Below are positions 34,348 through 42,136 of a stretch of DNA of 64,000 nt, piece after piece; positions within the stretch are counted from its first letter, which is position 1; each line of letters opens with the position of its first letter. Location of the stretch: the NCBI GenBank assembly GCA_023664045.1, contig JAMPGH010000001.1, positions 139,746-203,745 on the forward strand. Reading direction: 5' to 3'. Origin of the DNA: Alistipes senegalensis. Its GTDB lineage: Bacteria > Bacteroidota > Bacteroidia > Bacteroidales > Rikenellaceae. Made by a program: the position numbers and the translations under genes. Under the pieces are notes generated by a model. It searched no databases. It had not been told where the DNA came from and worked only from the letters and a program-made list of their open reading frames with translations.

Positions 34348-35397
34348 ATGGCAACGACTGCTTTCATACCGACGGATCACCCGAGCGTCGGTTTTGTAAA
34401 AAAAATGCTGCGCGGCATCGGACAGGTGATGTTCCAGCCCAGCGCATGGACAGGGCTCCTTTTCCTTGTCGGCATATTCTGGGGCTCCTACGCCGGACAC
34501 ACGGGCATCGTGGCGTGGGGCGCACTCGTCGGCGTGACGGTCTCCACGCTGACGGGCCGCTGGCTACGCCTTCCGGCCGACGACGGAATGCAGGGACTGT
34601 GGGGCTTCAACGGCGTGCTGGCAGGCTGCGCATTTCCCACATTCTTAGGCAACACGGTCTGGATGTGGCTGGCGCTGATTCTCTGCGCGGCGCTGACGAC
34701 GTGGGTCCGCACGGGCTTCAACAACGTGATGGCCCCGTGGAAAGTCAACTCGCTGACCTTTCCGTTCGTCTTCTGCACGTGGCTCTTCCTGCTGGCGGCC
34801 CGCGCCATGCACGGCATGCCGCCCGAACACCTGAGCGACCCGACGCTGCCGACGCTCTTCACGTCGGCCGAAAGCGTGCGGCTGGGGCATCTGATCGTCT
34901 ACTGGCTGAAAGGCGTCGGGCAGGTATTTTTGATCGATTCGTGGGTTACGGGACTGCTGTTCCTGATCGGTCTGGCGCTCTGCAGCGGACGAGCCGCCCT
35001 GTGGGCCGCCGTCGGATCGGCCGTGGCGCTGCTGGTGGCGATCCTGTTCAAGGCCTCGGGCAACGACGTGGCAGGCGGTCTCTACGGATTCAGTCCCGTA
35101 CTGACGGCCATCGCGCTGGGCACGGTATTCTACAAACCGGGGAAACGTTCGGCCTTGTGGGCGCTGACGGGCATCGTCGTAACGGTATTCGTGCAGGCCG
35201 GCATGGATGTCATGCTGACGCCGCTGGGCGTTCCCACGCTGACGGCGCCGTTCTGCCTGACGACGTGGCTCTTCCTGCTGCCGCTCCTCCGCTTCGACGA
35301 AACGGAAAAACCCGACCATTCGAACTGGAATCCGGCCAACAAGGCGCATCCGGTGCACCGGCACCTGCCGGGCGACCGCTCCGCGATCGAAAAATAA
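34348..35397 (+). CDS. Urea channel/transporter (UT family)
   Basis: 349-residue integral membrane protein starting MATTAFIPTDHPSVGF at 34348. About ten hydrophobic helices in two pseudo-repeats; each half carries the UT-type selectivity segment: GLWGFNGVLAGCAFPTFLG in the first and GLYGFSPVLTAIALGTVF in the second, flanked by NSLTFPFVFCTWLFLL and PTLTAPFCLTTWLFLL. These paired motifs fit the UT/Yut urea channels, which conduct urea down its gradient. Together with the urease genes this lets the cell draw urea from outside. 7 bp before the nickel-importer gene. Confidence 0.9.
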   Translation: MATTAFIPTDHPSVGFVKKMLRGIGQVMFQPSAWTGLLFLVGIFWGSYAGHTGIVAWGALVGVTVSTLTGRWLRLPADDGMQGLWGFNGVLAGCAFPTFLGNTVWMWLALILCAALTTWVRTGFNNVMAPWKVNSLTFPFVFCTWLFLLAARAMHGMPPEHLSDPTLPTLFTSAESVRLGHLIVYWLKGVGQVFLIDSWVTGLLFLIGLALCSGRAALWAAVGSAVALLVAILFKASGNDVAGGLYGFSPVLTAIALGTVFYKPGKRSALWALTGIVVTVFVQAGMDVMLTPLGVPTLTAPFCLTTWLFLLPLLRFDETEKPDHSNWNPANKAHPVHRHLPGDRSAIEK

Positions 35398-35404
35398 CGA
35401 CACC

Positions 35405-36382
35405 ATGCACATGTCCGACGCACTGGTCTCCCCGACGGTAGCCGCCGTCGCGGGGGCCGCCTCGCTGGTGCTTTTAGGCACGGCGATACGCAAACTGCGT
35501 CCGGCGTCTTCCGCGTCGCCGGACGACGAACGGATCGTTCCGCTGATGGGCGTGATGGGAGCCTTCGTCTTCGCGGCTCAAATGATCAACTTCGCCATTC
35601 CGGGCACGGGATCGAGCGGCCACATCGTGGGCGGAATTCTACTGGCGGCCCTGCTGGGACCGTGGGCCGGGCTGCTGACGCTTTCGTCGGTGCTGCTGCT
35701 CCAATGCCTGCTTTTCGCCGACGGCGGACTGCTGGCCTTAGGCTGCAACATCCTCAACATGGCGGCGCTTTCGTGCTTGGTAGCCTATCCGCTGATCTTC
35801 CGCCCCCTGATGCGGGCGGATGCTTCGCCGGGGAGGATCTTTGCGGCCTCGATGCTGGCATCGGCGGTCGGTCTCGAATTGGGAGCGCTGGCGGTAACCC
35901 TCGAAACCGAAGCCTCGGGAATCACGGCCCTGCCCTTCGGAAAGTTTCTGCTTTTCATGCTGCCGATCCACCTTGCGATCGGGCTCTGCGAAGGAGCGGC
36001 TACCGGTGCCGTACTCTGCGCCGTACGGCGCTACCGCCCCGAGCTGCTGGCCGGCACCCGCCGGAAACACCGGAATGCCAAACGTCGGACGACCCGGTCG
36101 CTGGCGATCATCGCAGGGACGGCCCTGCTGATCGGAGGCTCCTTCTCGTGGCTGGCCTCGTCGCGACCCGACGGACTGGAATGGTCGATCCGGCAGCTGA
36201 CCGGCACCGCCGAAATCGAAACGCCGCCCGACGCCGCCCACCTTGCGGCCGCATCGCTGCAGGAAGCGACGGCCGCCCTGCCCGACTACGACACCTCGCT
36301 GGCCGGACTGATCGGCTGCGGAGCGATTCTGCTGGCGGCATGGGGCGGTTCGCGACTTCTCCGCACGCATCGGGAAAAATGA
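35405..36382 (+). CDS. cbiM: Fused NikM-NikN (CbiM/CbiN-type) nickel ECF transporter substrate component
   Basis: S component of an energy-coupling-factor importer, here for nickel by context. The N-terminal ~220 residues are CbiM/NikM: MHMSDALVSPTVAAVAGA carries the conserved N-terminal Met-His that chelates the metal, then helices with GTGSSGHIVGGILLAALLGPWAG. The C-terminal ~90 residues form two more helices around SSRPDGLEWSI, the PDGLE signature of NikN/CbiN, so M and N are fused. Cobalt cannot be excluded from sequence alone, but neighbours are urease genes. Overlaps cbiQ by 4 bp (ATGA). Confidence 0.9.
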   Translation: MHMSDALVSPTVAAVAGAASLVLLGTAIRKLRPASSASPDDERIVPLMGVMGAFVFAAQMINFAIPGTGSSGHIVGGILLAALLGPWAGLLTLSSVLLLQCLLFADGGLLALGCNILNMAALSCLVAYPLIFRPLMRADASPGRIFAASMLASAVGLELGALAVTLETEASGITALPFGKFLLFMLPIHLAIGLCEGAATGAVLCAVRRYRPELLAGTRRKHRNAKRRTTRSLAIIAGTALLIGGSFSWLASSRPDGLEWSIRQLTGTAEIETPPDAAHLAAASLQEATAALPDYDTSLAGLIGCGAILLAAWGGSRLLRTHREK

Positions 36383-37188
36383 AGAACCGCCTGCCATACG
36401 TTCTCTGCGAACTGGATGCGCTGGAACGCAACGCCTGGGGCACGACTCCGCTCCACCGGCTGGACGCAAGAGCCAAGCTGCTCGTAACGGCGATCTATCT
36501 GGCAACGATGCTTTCGGTACCGCTCTCGCGTCTCTCGGAAATTCTGCTCTACGCGCTTTTCCCGATTCTGACAGCCTCGATGGGCGGTCTGCGTCCGGGA
36601 GCGCTGTTGCGGAAATCGCTGGCGGTAGTACCGTTCGCAGCGCTGATCGGAATATTCAACATCCTCTATGATCGGACTCCGGTATTCCGGATCGGACCGC
36701 TGACAGTAACCGACGGCTGGATCGCTTTTCTGTCGATCGTACTGCGCGGTCTGCTGTCGGTGGAGGCGTTGCTGGTACTGATCGGCACCACGGGTTTTTA
36801 CGGCATCTGCCGGGGAATGCAACGGCTGGGCGTACCCCGCTTCCTGACCGTACAGCTGCTCTTCGTCCACCGCTACCTTTATGTACTGATCGAGGAAGCG
36901 ATCCGCATGCGGCAGGCACGCGAAGCCCGCAGTTTCGACCGCCGCACGTTGCCGTTGCCCCTTTGGGGCACGCTGGTGGGCCAATTGCTGATCCGCGCCT
37001 GCGACCGCGCCGAACAAATCCACCGGGCGATGCTGGCGCGCGGATTCGCGGGTCGCATCCCCGACTGCACGGTCGCCCGTACGCACTGGCGCCGCCAAGA
37101 AACGATCTACGTGCTTGCATGGGGCGCCGCCCTGCTGCTCGTCCGGACAGCGGGGCCGGTAGAAACCCTGACGCGCTGGCTGCGCTGA
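36379..37188 (+). CDS. cbiQ: ECF nickel transporter transmembrane component (CbiQ/NikQ)
   Basis: T component linking the substrate-binding membrane protein to the ATPase. 269 residues from the ATG at 36379. Membrane helices include LLVTAIYLATMLSV and VLLIGTTGFYGICRGM; the coupling-helix signatures EAIRMRQAREARSF and AEQIHRAMLARGFAG correspond to the two Ala-Arg-Gly-type motifs of CbiQ that contact the ATPases. ATGA overlap upstream and 13 bp gap downstream place it firmly in the operon. Confidence 0.9.
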   Translation: MKNRLPYVLCELDALERNAWGTTPLHRLDARAKLLVTAIYLATMLSVPLSRLSEILLYALFPILTASMGGLRPGALLRKSLAVVPFAALIGIFNILYDRTPVFRIGPLTVTDGWIAFLSIVLRGLLSVEALLVLIGTTGFYGICRGMQRLGVPRFLTVQLLFVHRYLYVLIEEAIRMRQAREARSFDRRTLPLPLWGTLVGQLLIRACDRAEQIHRAMLARGFAGRIPDCTVARTHWRRQETIYVLAWGAALLLVRTAGPVETLTRWLR

Positions 37189-37201
37189 AACTCAGAATCG
37201 C

Positions 37202-37957
37202 ATGAGCCACCACTACCTGCAATTCGACGACGTACATTACCGCTATCCTGACGGATACGAAGCGCTGTGCGGAATTTCGTTCCGACTGGAACACGGCGAA
37301 AAGACGGCGCTCGTAGGAGCGAACGGAGCGGGGAAATCGACTCTGCTACTCCACACGGCGGGGCTGCTGCTGCCGACACGGGGCGAAACGATCGTCGGCG
37401 GCATCCGGGCGACGAACCGCACGCTACCCCAGATCCGTCGGTCGGTGGGGCTGGTATTCCAGAACCCCGACAATCAACTTTTCATGCCGACGGTGGAAGA
37501 AGACGTGGCATTCGGGCCGGCGAACATGCGGCTGACGCCCGAGGAGATCGAAATACGGGTAACGACGGCGCTGGAAGCCGTCGAAGCGACGCATCTGCGC
37601 AAGTGCAGCCCCTATCGGCTGTCGGGCGGGCAAAAACGCCGGATAGCGATCGCCACGGTACTGGCGATGGAACCGTCCGTGCTGGTGCTGGACGAACCGA
37701 CCTCGGATCTCGATCCCCGGGCCCGGCGCCGGACGATCGAGCTGCTGCACCGCTTCCGCCACACCATGCTCATCGCCACGCACGACATGGAACTGGTTCT
37801 CGAGCTTTGTCCCCGAACGATCGTCCTGCACGAAGGGCGCATCGCCGCCGACGGCCGGACCGCCGACATCTTCCGCGACATTCCGCTGCTCGACGCCTGC
37901 GGTCTCGAACAACCCGCCTCGATGCGGAAAAACAAAGCTGTCCGAGAACTTGTCTGA
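37202..37957 (+). CDS. cbiO: ECF nickel transporter ATPase (CbiO/NikO)
   Basis: 251-residue ABC ATPase energising metal import. Walker A GANGAGKSTLLLHTAG, Q-loop VFQNPDNQLF, signature RLSGGQKRRIAIATVL, Walker B VLVLDEPTSDLDPRAR and H-loop ATHDMEL are all intact. The C-terminal ~25 residues are the short extension usual for CbiO. Last gene of the colinear cluster; no terminator with a clear U run is seen directly after it, and yajC follows with its own promoter after about 50 bp. Confidence 0.94.
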   Translation: MSHHYLQFDDVHYRYPDGYEALCGISFRLEHGEKTALVGANGAGKSTLLLHTAGLLLPTRGETIVGGIRATNRTLPQIRRSVGLVFQNPDNQLFMPTVEEDVAFGPANMRLTPEEIEIRVTTALEAVEATHLRKCSPYRLSGGQKRRIAIATVLAMEPSVLVLDEPTSDLDPRARRRTIELLHRFRHTMLIATHDMELVLELCPRTIVLHEGRIAADGRTADIFRDIPLLDACGLEQPASMRKNKAVRELV

Positions 37958-38004
37958 ACGAAAAAGAGAATCAAAAGCAATTTCGGGATTTCACGGAAAT
38001 TGTA

Positions 38005-38012
38005 TATCTTTG
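38005..38012 (+). promoter_or_regulatory. -7 element for yajC
   Basis: TATCTTTG, 38 bp before the yajC start and after the nickel importer, so yajC need not depend on the urease operon. Confidence 0.6.
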
Positions 38013-38050
38013 CGATAACAAACAACGAAACAACAAAAAAAGAAACGACT

Positions 38051-38371
38051 ATGATCAATTTCCTACAGGCGGCCTTGCAGGGCGAACCGCAACCCAGCGT
38101 ATGGCAACAGTACAGCGGTTTCATCATGATCGGCCTGATGCTGGTAGCACTCTGGTTCATCATGTGGCGCCCCGAAGCCAAGCGCCGCAAACAAATGCAG
38201 GCATTCCGCGACGGACTGAAAAAAGGCGACAAGGTAATCACCGCCGGCGGCATTTACGGTACGGTCAAGGAGGTGAAAGAGACCTCGCTGCTGATCGAAG
38301 TGGACAGCGACGTAACGCTGCGCATCGACAAAAACATGGTCGTAGCCGACAACAGCAGCCTGCAGAAATAA
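38051..38371 (+). CDS. yajC: YajC, accessory subunit of the Sec translocon
   Basis: Single-pass inner-membrane protein of the SecDF-YajC subcomplex. 106 residues from 38051. One TM helix near the N terminus (GFIMIGLMLVALWFIMW) followed by the cytosolic core with RPEAKRRKQMQAFRDGLKKGDKV, TAGGIYGTV and VTLRIDKNMV, all family-typical. A strong terminator follows. The frame is open to 38000 but those codons fall in the promoter. Confidence 0.95.
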   Translation: MINFLQAALQGEPQPSVWQQYSGFIMIGLMLVALWFIMWRPEAKRRKQMQAFRDGLKKGDKVITAGGIYGTVKEVKETSLLIEVDSDVTLRIDKNMVVADNSSLQK

Positions 38372-38393
38372 TCCGCCTGCGGACGGAAAACGG

Positions 38394-38424
38394 AAAAGCC
38401 CTCCTTGCATGGGAGGGCTTTTTT
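38394..38424 (+). terminator. Rho-independent terminator of yajC
   Basis: AAAAGCCCTCC (38394-38404) and GGAGGGCTTTT (38412-38422) form an 11-bp stem with a 7-nt loop and a run of six T. Confidence 0.88.
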
Positions 38425-38456
38425 CGTTAACTTCGCACCCGACATCGCAAACGACC

Positions 38457-38717
38457 ATGACCCAAAAGATAACCTATCCCTGCAAAGGCACCTGCTCGCA
38501 GCAGGTGGAAATCGAACTGGAAGACAACATCATCCGCCGGGCCGCATTCACGGGCGGCTGCCACGGCAACACGCAAGGCATCGCCGCGTTGGTTCGCGGC
38601 ATGAAAGCCGAAGAAGCCATCGCCCGTCTGAAAGGCATCGACTGCCGCGGCAGAGGGACCTCCTGTCCCGATCAGCTGGCCTGCGCGCTGGAAAAAGCGC
38701 TCGCCGCCGAATCGTAA
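38457..38717 (+). CDS. TSCPD-domain protein (TIGR03905 family)
   Basis: 86-residue cytosolic protein starting MTQKITYPCKGTCSQQVEIEL. Contains the Cys-rich signature: PCKGTC at the N terminus, GGCHGN, and GRGTSCPDQLACAL (the TSCPD motif). TSCPD also occurs as a C-terminal domain of vitamin B12-dependent ribonucleotide reductase; stand-alone copies such as this are of unknown role, perhaps metal or nucleotide linked. TAACTTCG, close to the -7 consensus, lies 22 bp before the start. Confidence 0.88.
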   Translation: MTQKITYPCKGTCSQQVEIELEDNIIRRAAFTGGCHGNTQGIAALVRGMKAEEAIARLKGIDCRGRGTSCPDQLACALEKALAAES

Positions 38718-38853
38718 TCCGCAGAAATCGCATCTCTTGCCATGCGGCGCCCCGACAGGAGCGCCGGAGCGAGATACATTTATTTTCCGTTCGTCCGCAA
38801 TCGGGGAACGGATTTTGCTGTATGCACTTCCGTCAAGTAAAAAACGGAAGAAT

Positions 38854-39111
38854 ATGTATTTCTTATGGTATCTCCTGATAGGTCTGGCCGCCGGATGGGT
38901 GGCCAACCTGATCGTCAAGGGCAATGGCTCGGGACTTATCGTCAATCTGATCGTAGGCCTTATCGGCGGCGTGCTGGGCGGCTGGATCTTCTCGTGGTTC
39001 GGATGGGTTCCCGCCGGCAGATTCGGCAGTTTCCTTACCTCTCTGGCCGGAGCCATTATCCTGTTGTGGATTGTCTCGATAATCACCCGACGGAAACATG
39101 TTGAACACTGA
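38854..39111 (+). CDS. GlsB/YeaQ/YmgE-type small membrane protein
   Basis: 85-residue membrane protein starting MYFLWYLLIGLAAGWVAN. Three hydrophobic segments separated by glycine-rich turns (IVGLIGGVLGGWIFSWFGW, LAGAIILLWIVSI) fit the transglycosylase-associated/GlsB family, linked to general stress. A LEA-like gene follows 8 bp downstream, consistent with a small stress operon. The frame is open 39 codons upstream but the leader has no family match. Confidence 0.85.
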   Translation: MYFLWYLLIGLAAGWVANLIVKGNGSGLIVNLIVGLIGGVLGGWIFSWFGWVPAGRFGSFLTSLAGAIILLWIVSIITRRKHVEH

Positions 39112-39119
39112 AAAAACGA

Positions 39120-39395
39120 ATGAACATGAACGACACGAAAAACAGCTGGGAAAACCAGCAGCACCAGAACATGCCTGCAGACAAGGCGAACAATCCGGTC
39201 GACAATGCCGGCAACAAAATGGATCAGAAAGTCGACGCCGTGAAAAACGGAGTCAAGCAGACCGCCGAACGGATCGGCGAAACGGGCCGCAAGACCGGCG
39301 AAGCCATTCGCAACGGTGCGGAAAAGGCTGCGGACAAGGTAGGCAACGCCATCGACTCGGCGGCCGACCGTCTGCACGACAAAACAACCTACTGA
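39120..39395 (+). CDS. Small LEA-like hydrophilic protein, 91 aa
   Basis: No signal or membrane segment. Highly charged, Lys/Ala/Asp/Asn-rich, with 11-residue-like helical repeats (KMDQKVDAVKNGVKQTAERIGET, KTGEAIRNGAEKAADKVGNAI). Such amphipathic helical proteins resemble LEA group 3 or CsbD/YtxH-like stress proteins. Follows the GlsB-like gene by 8 bp; function inferred only from this pairing. A second ATG at 39126 is possible. Confidence 0.7.
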   Translation: MNMNDTKNSWENQQHQNMPADKANNPVDNAGNKMDQKVDAVKNGVKQTAERIGETGRKTGEAIRNGAEKAADKVGNAIDSAADRLHDKTTY

Positions 39396-39418
39396 CGGTC
39401 CTATCGGACCGAAAACCG

Positions 39419-39448
39419 GAAGCGGAGACCTCTGAAGGTCTCCGCTTC
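39419..39448 (+). terminator. Hairpin after the LEA-like gene
   Basis: GAAGCGGAGACC (39419-39430) and GGTCTCCGCTTC (39437-39448) are perfect complements with a 6-nt loop. No clear U run follows, but it lies 24 bp past the stop. Confidence 0.6.
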
Positions 39449-39461
39449 TGCTGAAAAAATG

Positions 39462-39532
39462 TTGAGCTGCCAGGACTCGAACCTGGAACGACAGAACCAA
39501 AATCTGCTGTGTTACCATTACACCACAGCTCA
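39462..39532 (-). tRNA. tRNA-Gln (anticodon UUG)
   Basis: Read on the minus strand the 71 nt begin TGAGCTGTGGTGTAATGG and close with CAGGTTCGAGTCCTGG then CAGCTCA. The 7-bp acceptor stem (TGAGCTG/CAGCTCA), D arm with GGTAAC, T arm GTTCGAGTC and the anticodon loop TTTTGGT (anticodon TTG) are all regular. The discriminator base is A; CCA is not encoded. A TATCTTTG element lies about 21 bp upstream on the same strand. No integrase or attachment-site duplication is visible next to it. Confidence 0.97.
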
Positions 39533-39553
39533 ATCCCTTGCTCGAAAGCGAGG

Positions 39554-39561
39554 CAAAGATA
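39554..39561 (-). promoter_or_regulatory. -7 element for tRNA-Gln
   Basis: CAAAGATA, TATCTTTG on the minus strand, 21 bp upstream of the mature 5' end. Confidence 0.55.
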
Positions 39562-39625
39562 GAAAAAAAAACGCAATATCCAACGATCGGAGCCGGATAT
39601 TGTTCTTTCAAATCCCCGACCTACT

Positions 39626-40954
39626 ATGACGACCACTCTGATCGCGATCTTCTGCGCAGGCTACGTACTGATCGCGCTGGAACATAAAATCCGAATCAAC
39701 AAATCGGCCATCGCGCTGATGATGTGCGGCGTGCTTTGGGCGCTGCTGAGCCTTACGGGACACGATGCGCAGACGGGCACCCGACTGGCCGGACAACTGA
39801 GCGACACGTGCGAGATCCTGATCTACCTGATCGGAGCCATGACGATCGTCGATCTGATCGACATGCACGGCGGATTCGGCGTCATCACCTCGCGCATCCG
39901 CACCCGCGACAAACGCCGGCTGCTATGGCTGCTGGCGCTCATCACCTTCGTCATGTCGGCCGTACTGGACAACATGACCACATCGATCATCATGATTATG
40001 CTGCTGCGCCGTATCGTAACGGAGCAACGCGAACGCTGGATTTTCGCCAGTCTGATCGTCATCGCAGCCAACAGCGGCGGTGCCTGGTCGCCCATCGGCG
40101 ACGTAACGACGATCATGCTCTGGATGCGCGGCAACGTCGCGGCCGGACCGCTCATGTACGGACTGATATTGCCCTCGCTGCTTTCGGTGATCGTGCCGAC
40201 AGCCATCGCGACGCGCCTTATCGGCAGAGAGGAGACGTCGGTCGGAACCGTGCCGACGCCGGAACTGCCGCAAGGCGTAACCCCGCAGATGAGCCGGACG
40301 ATTCTGATAACGGGCGTCGCCGGACTGCTCTTCGTACCGGTATTCAAGGAAGTTACGGGACTGCCGCCCTACATGGGCATGACCTTCGTGCTGGGCATAC
40401 TCTGGATGCTGACCGAGATTCTTTACGATCGGCGCCGCGACATGGAGGAGACGATTCAGAACCGTGTTTCGAAAGTTCTCAAGCACATCGACATGCCCAC
40501 GATCCTCTTTTTTCTGGGAATTCTCATGGCGGTGGGTGCCCTGCAGAGCGCCGGCATCCTTACCGGCATGGCCCGCTGGCTGGACACGCACATGCACCAT
40601 CCCTTCGCCATTGCCGGATTGATCGGAGCCCTTTCGTCGGTGATCGACAACGTGCCACTGGTAGCCGCCTGCATGGGAATGTATCCGGTGATCGACGCGG
40701 CGACGGCGGCCGCGAGCTCCGACCCGGCATTCATGCAAGCGTTCGTCGCCGACGGACTTTTCTGGCACCTGCTCTCCTACTGCGCCGGCGTGGGCGGCAG
40801 CCTGCTGATCATCGGCTCGGCGGCGGGCGTCGTGGCGATGGGGCTGGAGAAGATCGACTTCGGGTGGTATCTGCGCAAGATCACGCCGCTGGCGTTGGCG
40901 GGCTATCTGACCGGCATGCTGGCGATCTGGCTCCAACACCTGATAGGCTGGTAG
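39626..40954 (+). CDS. nhaD: NhaD-type Na+/H+ antiporter
   Basis: 442-residue secondary transporter of the ion-transporter superfamily; exports Na+ (and Li+) in exchange for protons. About twelve hydrophobic helices. NhaD-diagnostic strings: VLDNMTTSIIMIMLLRRI, ANSGGAWSPIGDVTTIMLW, DMPTILFFLGILMAVGALQ, SSVIDNVPLVAACMGMYP and GVGGSLLIIGSAAGVVAMG. The Asp and Thr/Ser residues in those loops are thought to bind Na+. Its start at 39626 follows tRNA-Gln on the opposite strand by 93 bp. Lone gene with no tight downstream partner. Confidence 0.94.
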   Translation: MTTTLIAIFCAGYVLIALEHKIRINKSAIALMMCGVLWALLSLTGHDAQTGTRLAGQLSDTCEILIYLIGAMTIVDLIDMHGGFGVITSRIRTRDKRRLLWLLALITFVMSAVLDNMTTSIIMIMLLRRIVTEQRERWIFASLIVIAANSGGAWSPIGDVTTIMLWMRGNVAAGPLMYGLILPSLLSVIVPTAIATRLIGREETSVGTVPTPELPQGVTPQMSRTILITGVAGLLFVPVFKEVTGLPPYMGMTFVLGILWMLTEILYDRRRDMEETIQNRVSKVLKHIDMPTILFFLGILMAVGALQSAGILTGMARWLDTHMHHPFAIAGLIGALSSVIDNVPLVAACMGMYPVIDAATAAASSDPAFMQAFVADGLFWHLLSYCAGVGGSLLIIGSAAGVVAMGLEKIDFGWYLRKITPLALAGYLTGMLAIWLQHLIGW

Positions 40955-40962
40955 GCCGAAAA

Positions 40963-41337
40963 CTACTTCAGCTTGGCGAGGAAGCGTTCGCGGTCGACGA
41001 CGAAGCGGACGTGGGTGCCCTCGCCGATCATTCCCTCGGCATCGCGGGCGCCGACGTTGAAAGCGATCTTACGCCCCTCGACCGCCGTAACGACCGCCGA
41101 AGCCGTGATCTCGGCCCCGAGCGCCGAAGGTTTGATATGCGAGACGTTCATCTCGGCGCCCACGGTCGTCGCCCCCTCGGGCAACTCGCCGGCGACGGCC
41201 CGCATGGCGGCGTTCTCCATCAGGGCGATCATCGCGGGAGTAGCGAAAACGGGCATATCGCCCGAACCCATCGCCACAGCCGTATCGGCCTCGGAGACCG
41301 TCGTGCGGCTCCGGGCGGAAAGTCCCTTTTCCAACAT
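40963..41337 (-). CDS. Hotdog-fold thioesterase, fluoroacetyl-CoA-thioesterase-like
   Basis: 124-residue small hotdog protein. Motif strings: MENAAMRAVAGELPEGATTVGAEMNVSH and a hydrophobic central helix (TPAMIALMENAA); VVTAVEGRKIAFNVGARDAEG; HVRFVVDRERF. These resemble the FlK/thioesterase-superfamily group of single-domain enzymes that hydrolyse short acyl-CoA esters. Physiological substrate unknown; detoxification of fluoroacetyl-CoA cannot be claimed. It converges on nhaD with an 8-bp gap. Confidence 0.82.
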   Translation of the reverse strand: MLEKGLSARSRTTVSEADTAVAMGSGDMPVFATPAMIALMENAAMRAVAGELPEGATTVGAEMNVSHIKPSALGAEITASAVVTAVEGRKIAFNVGARDAEGMIGEGTHVRFVVDRERFLAKLK

Positions 41338-41364
41338 AATGCGTTTCCTTTACGACTAAATGAT

Positions 41365-41372
41365 TACCTTTG
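41365..41372 (+). promoter_or_regulatory. -7 element for the DUF4294 gene
   Basis: TACCTTTG fits TAnnTTTG, about 73 bp before the ATG at 41446. Confidence 0.45.
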
Positions 41373-41445
41373 CGGAAGACTCCCGCCCGACGAAGGCCGG
41401 GAGCCGACCGCACCCGGAACAAAGATACGTCAATTTTTGCGGACT

Positions 41446-42015
41446 ATGAAAAAATGGCTGCTCCTCCTTTTGCTTGCCGCACTCCGCTCCGGAGCGCAGG
41501 CGCAGGGAGGCCGCGGCTATATTCATCAGGAGTGGAGCGTCGAGCGGGGCGACTCGACGCCGCTGATCCACATCGCGCCGGTACCCGTATTCCGGCGTCC
41601 GGCCGACCTGCGCCGCTACCGCCGGCTGGTGGACGCAGTGAAGAAGGTCTACCCGATCGCCAAAATCGCCCGGGCCAAGATGGCCGACATGGAAGCCGAG
41701 CTGCTGCGGCTGCCGACCAAGAAAGAACAGAAAGCCTACATCAAGCAAGTCTACCACGAGATCAAGGAAGAATACACGCCGGTGCTCAAACGCATGACCC
41801 GTACGCAGGGGCGCGTGCTGCTGAAGCTGATCGACCGCGAAACGGAGTACACGGCCTACGAAGTGCTGCGCGAATTCCGCGGCGGATTCGTGGCGGGATT
41901 CTGGCAAGGCATCTCGAAGATCTTCGGGCAGGACCTCAAGTCGGAATACGACAAGGAGGGAGAAGACCGCATCATCGAACAGATCGTGGTCTACTACGAA
42001 GCGGGACTGCTGTGA
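41446..42015 (+). CDS. DUF4294 exported protein, 189 aa
   Basis: Signal peptide MKKWLLLLLLAALRSGAQAQ. The mature protein has a Bacteroidota-specific core: PVPVFRRPADLRRYRRLVDAVKKVYPIAKIARAKMADME, LPTKKEQKAYIKQVYHEIKEEY, LIDRETEYTAYEVLREFRGG and GFWQGISKIFGQDLKSEYD, the DUF4294 pattern. Predicted mostly helical and periplasmic. No enzyme motif is recognised. It is followed after 121 bp by ffh, which has its own promoter, so an operon is not required. Confidence 0.85.
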   Translation: MKKWLLLLLLAALRSGAQAQGGRGYIHQEWSVERGDSTPLIHIAPVPVFRRPADLRRYRRLVDAVKKVYPIAKIARAKMADMEAELLRLPTKKEQKAYIKQVYHEIKEEYTPVLKRMTRTQGRVLLKLIDRETEYTAYEVLREFRGGFVAGFWQGISKIFGQDLKSEYDKEGEDRIIEQIVVYYEAGLL

Positions 42016-42083
42016 GTTTTTTCGAAAAAAAGCGCCCTCTTACCGCGGATCGAAGCGGGTCATCCGGAGAAAACGGAGCCGAG

Positions 42084-42115
42084 TTTGCTTTTCCGGCGGA
42101 CATGCACTATCTTTA
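42084..42115 (+). promoter_or_regulatory. Promoter of ffh
   Basis: TTTG at 42084-42087 and TATCTTTA at 42108-42115 with 20-bp spacing; the -7 deviates from TAnnTTTG at its last base. 21 bp before the ATG. Confidence 0.55.
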
Positions 42116-42136
42116 CGCCGCCAAACACGGAAAAAC

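Noticed and set aside
39462-39640. Mobile element inserted at tRNA-Gln
   Set aside because: No integrase, direct-repeat attachment site or atypical genes beside it; nhaD is an ordinary housekeeping gene.
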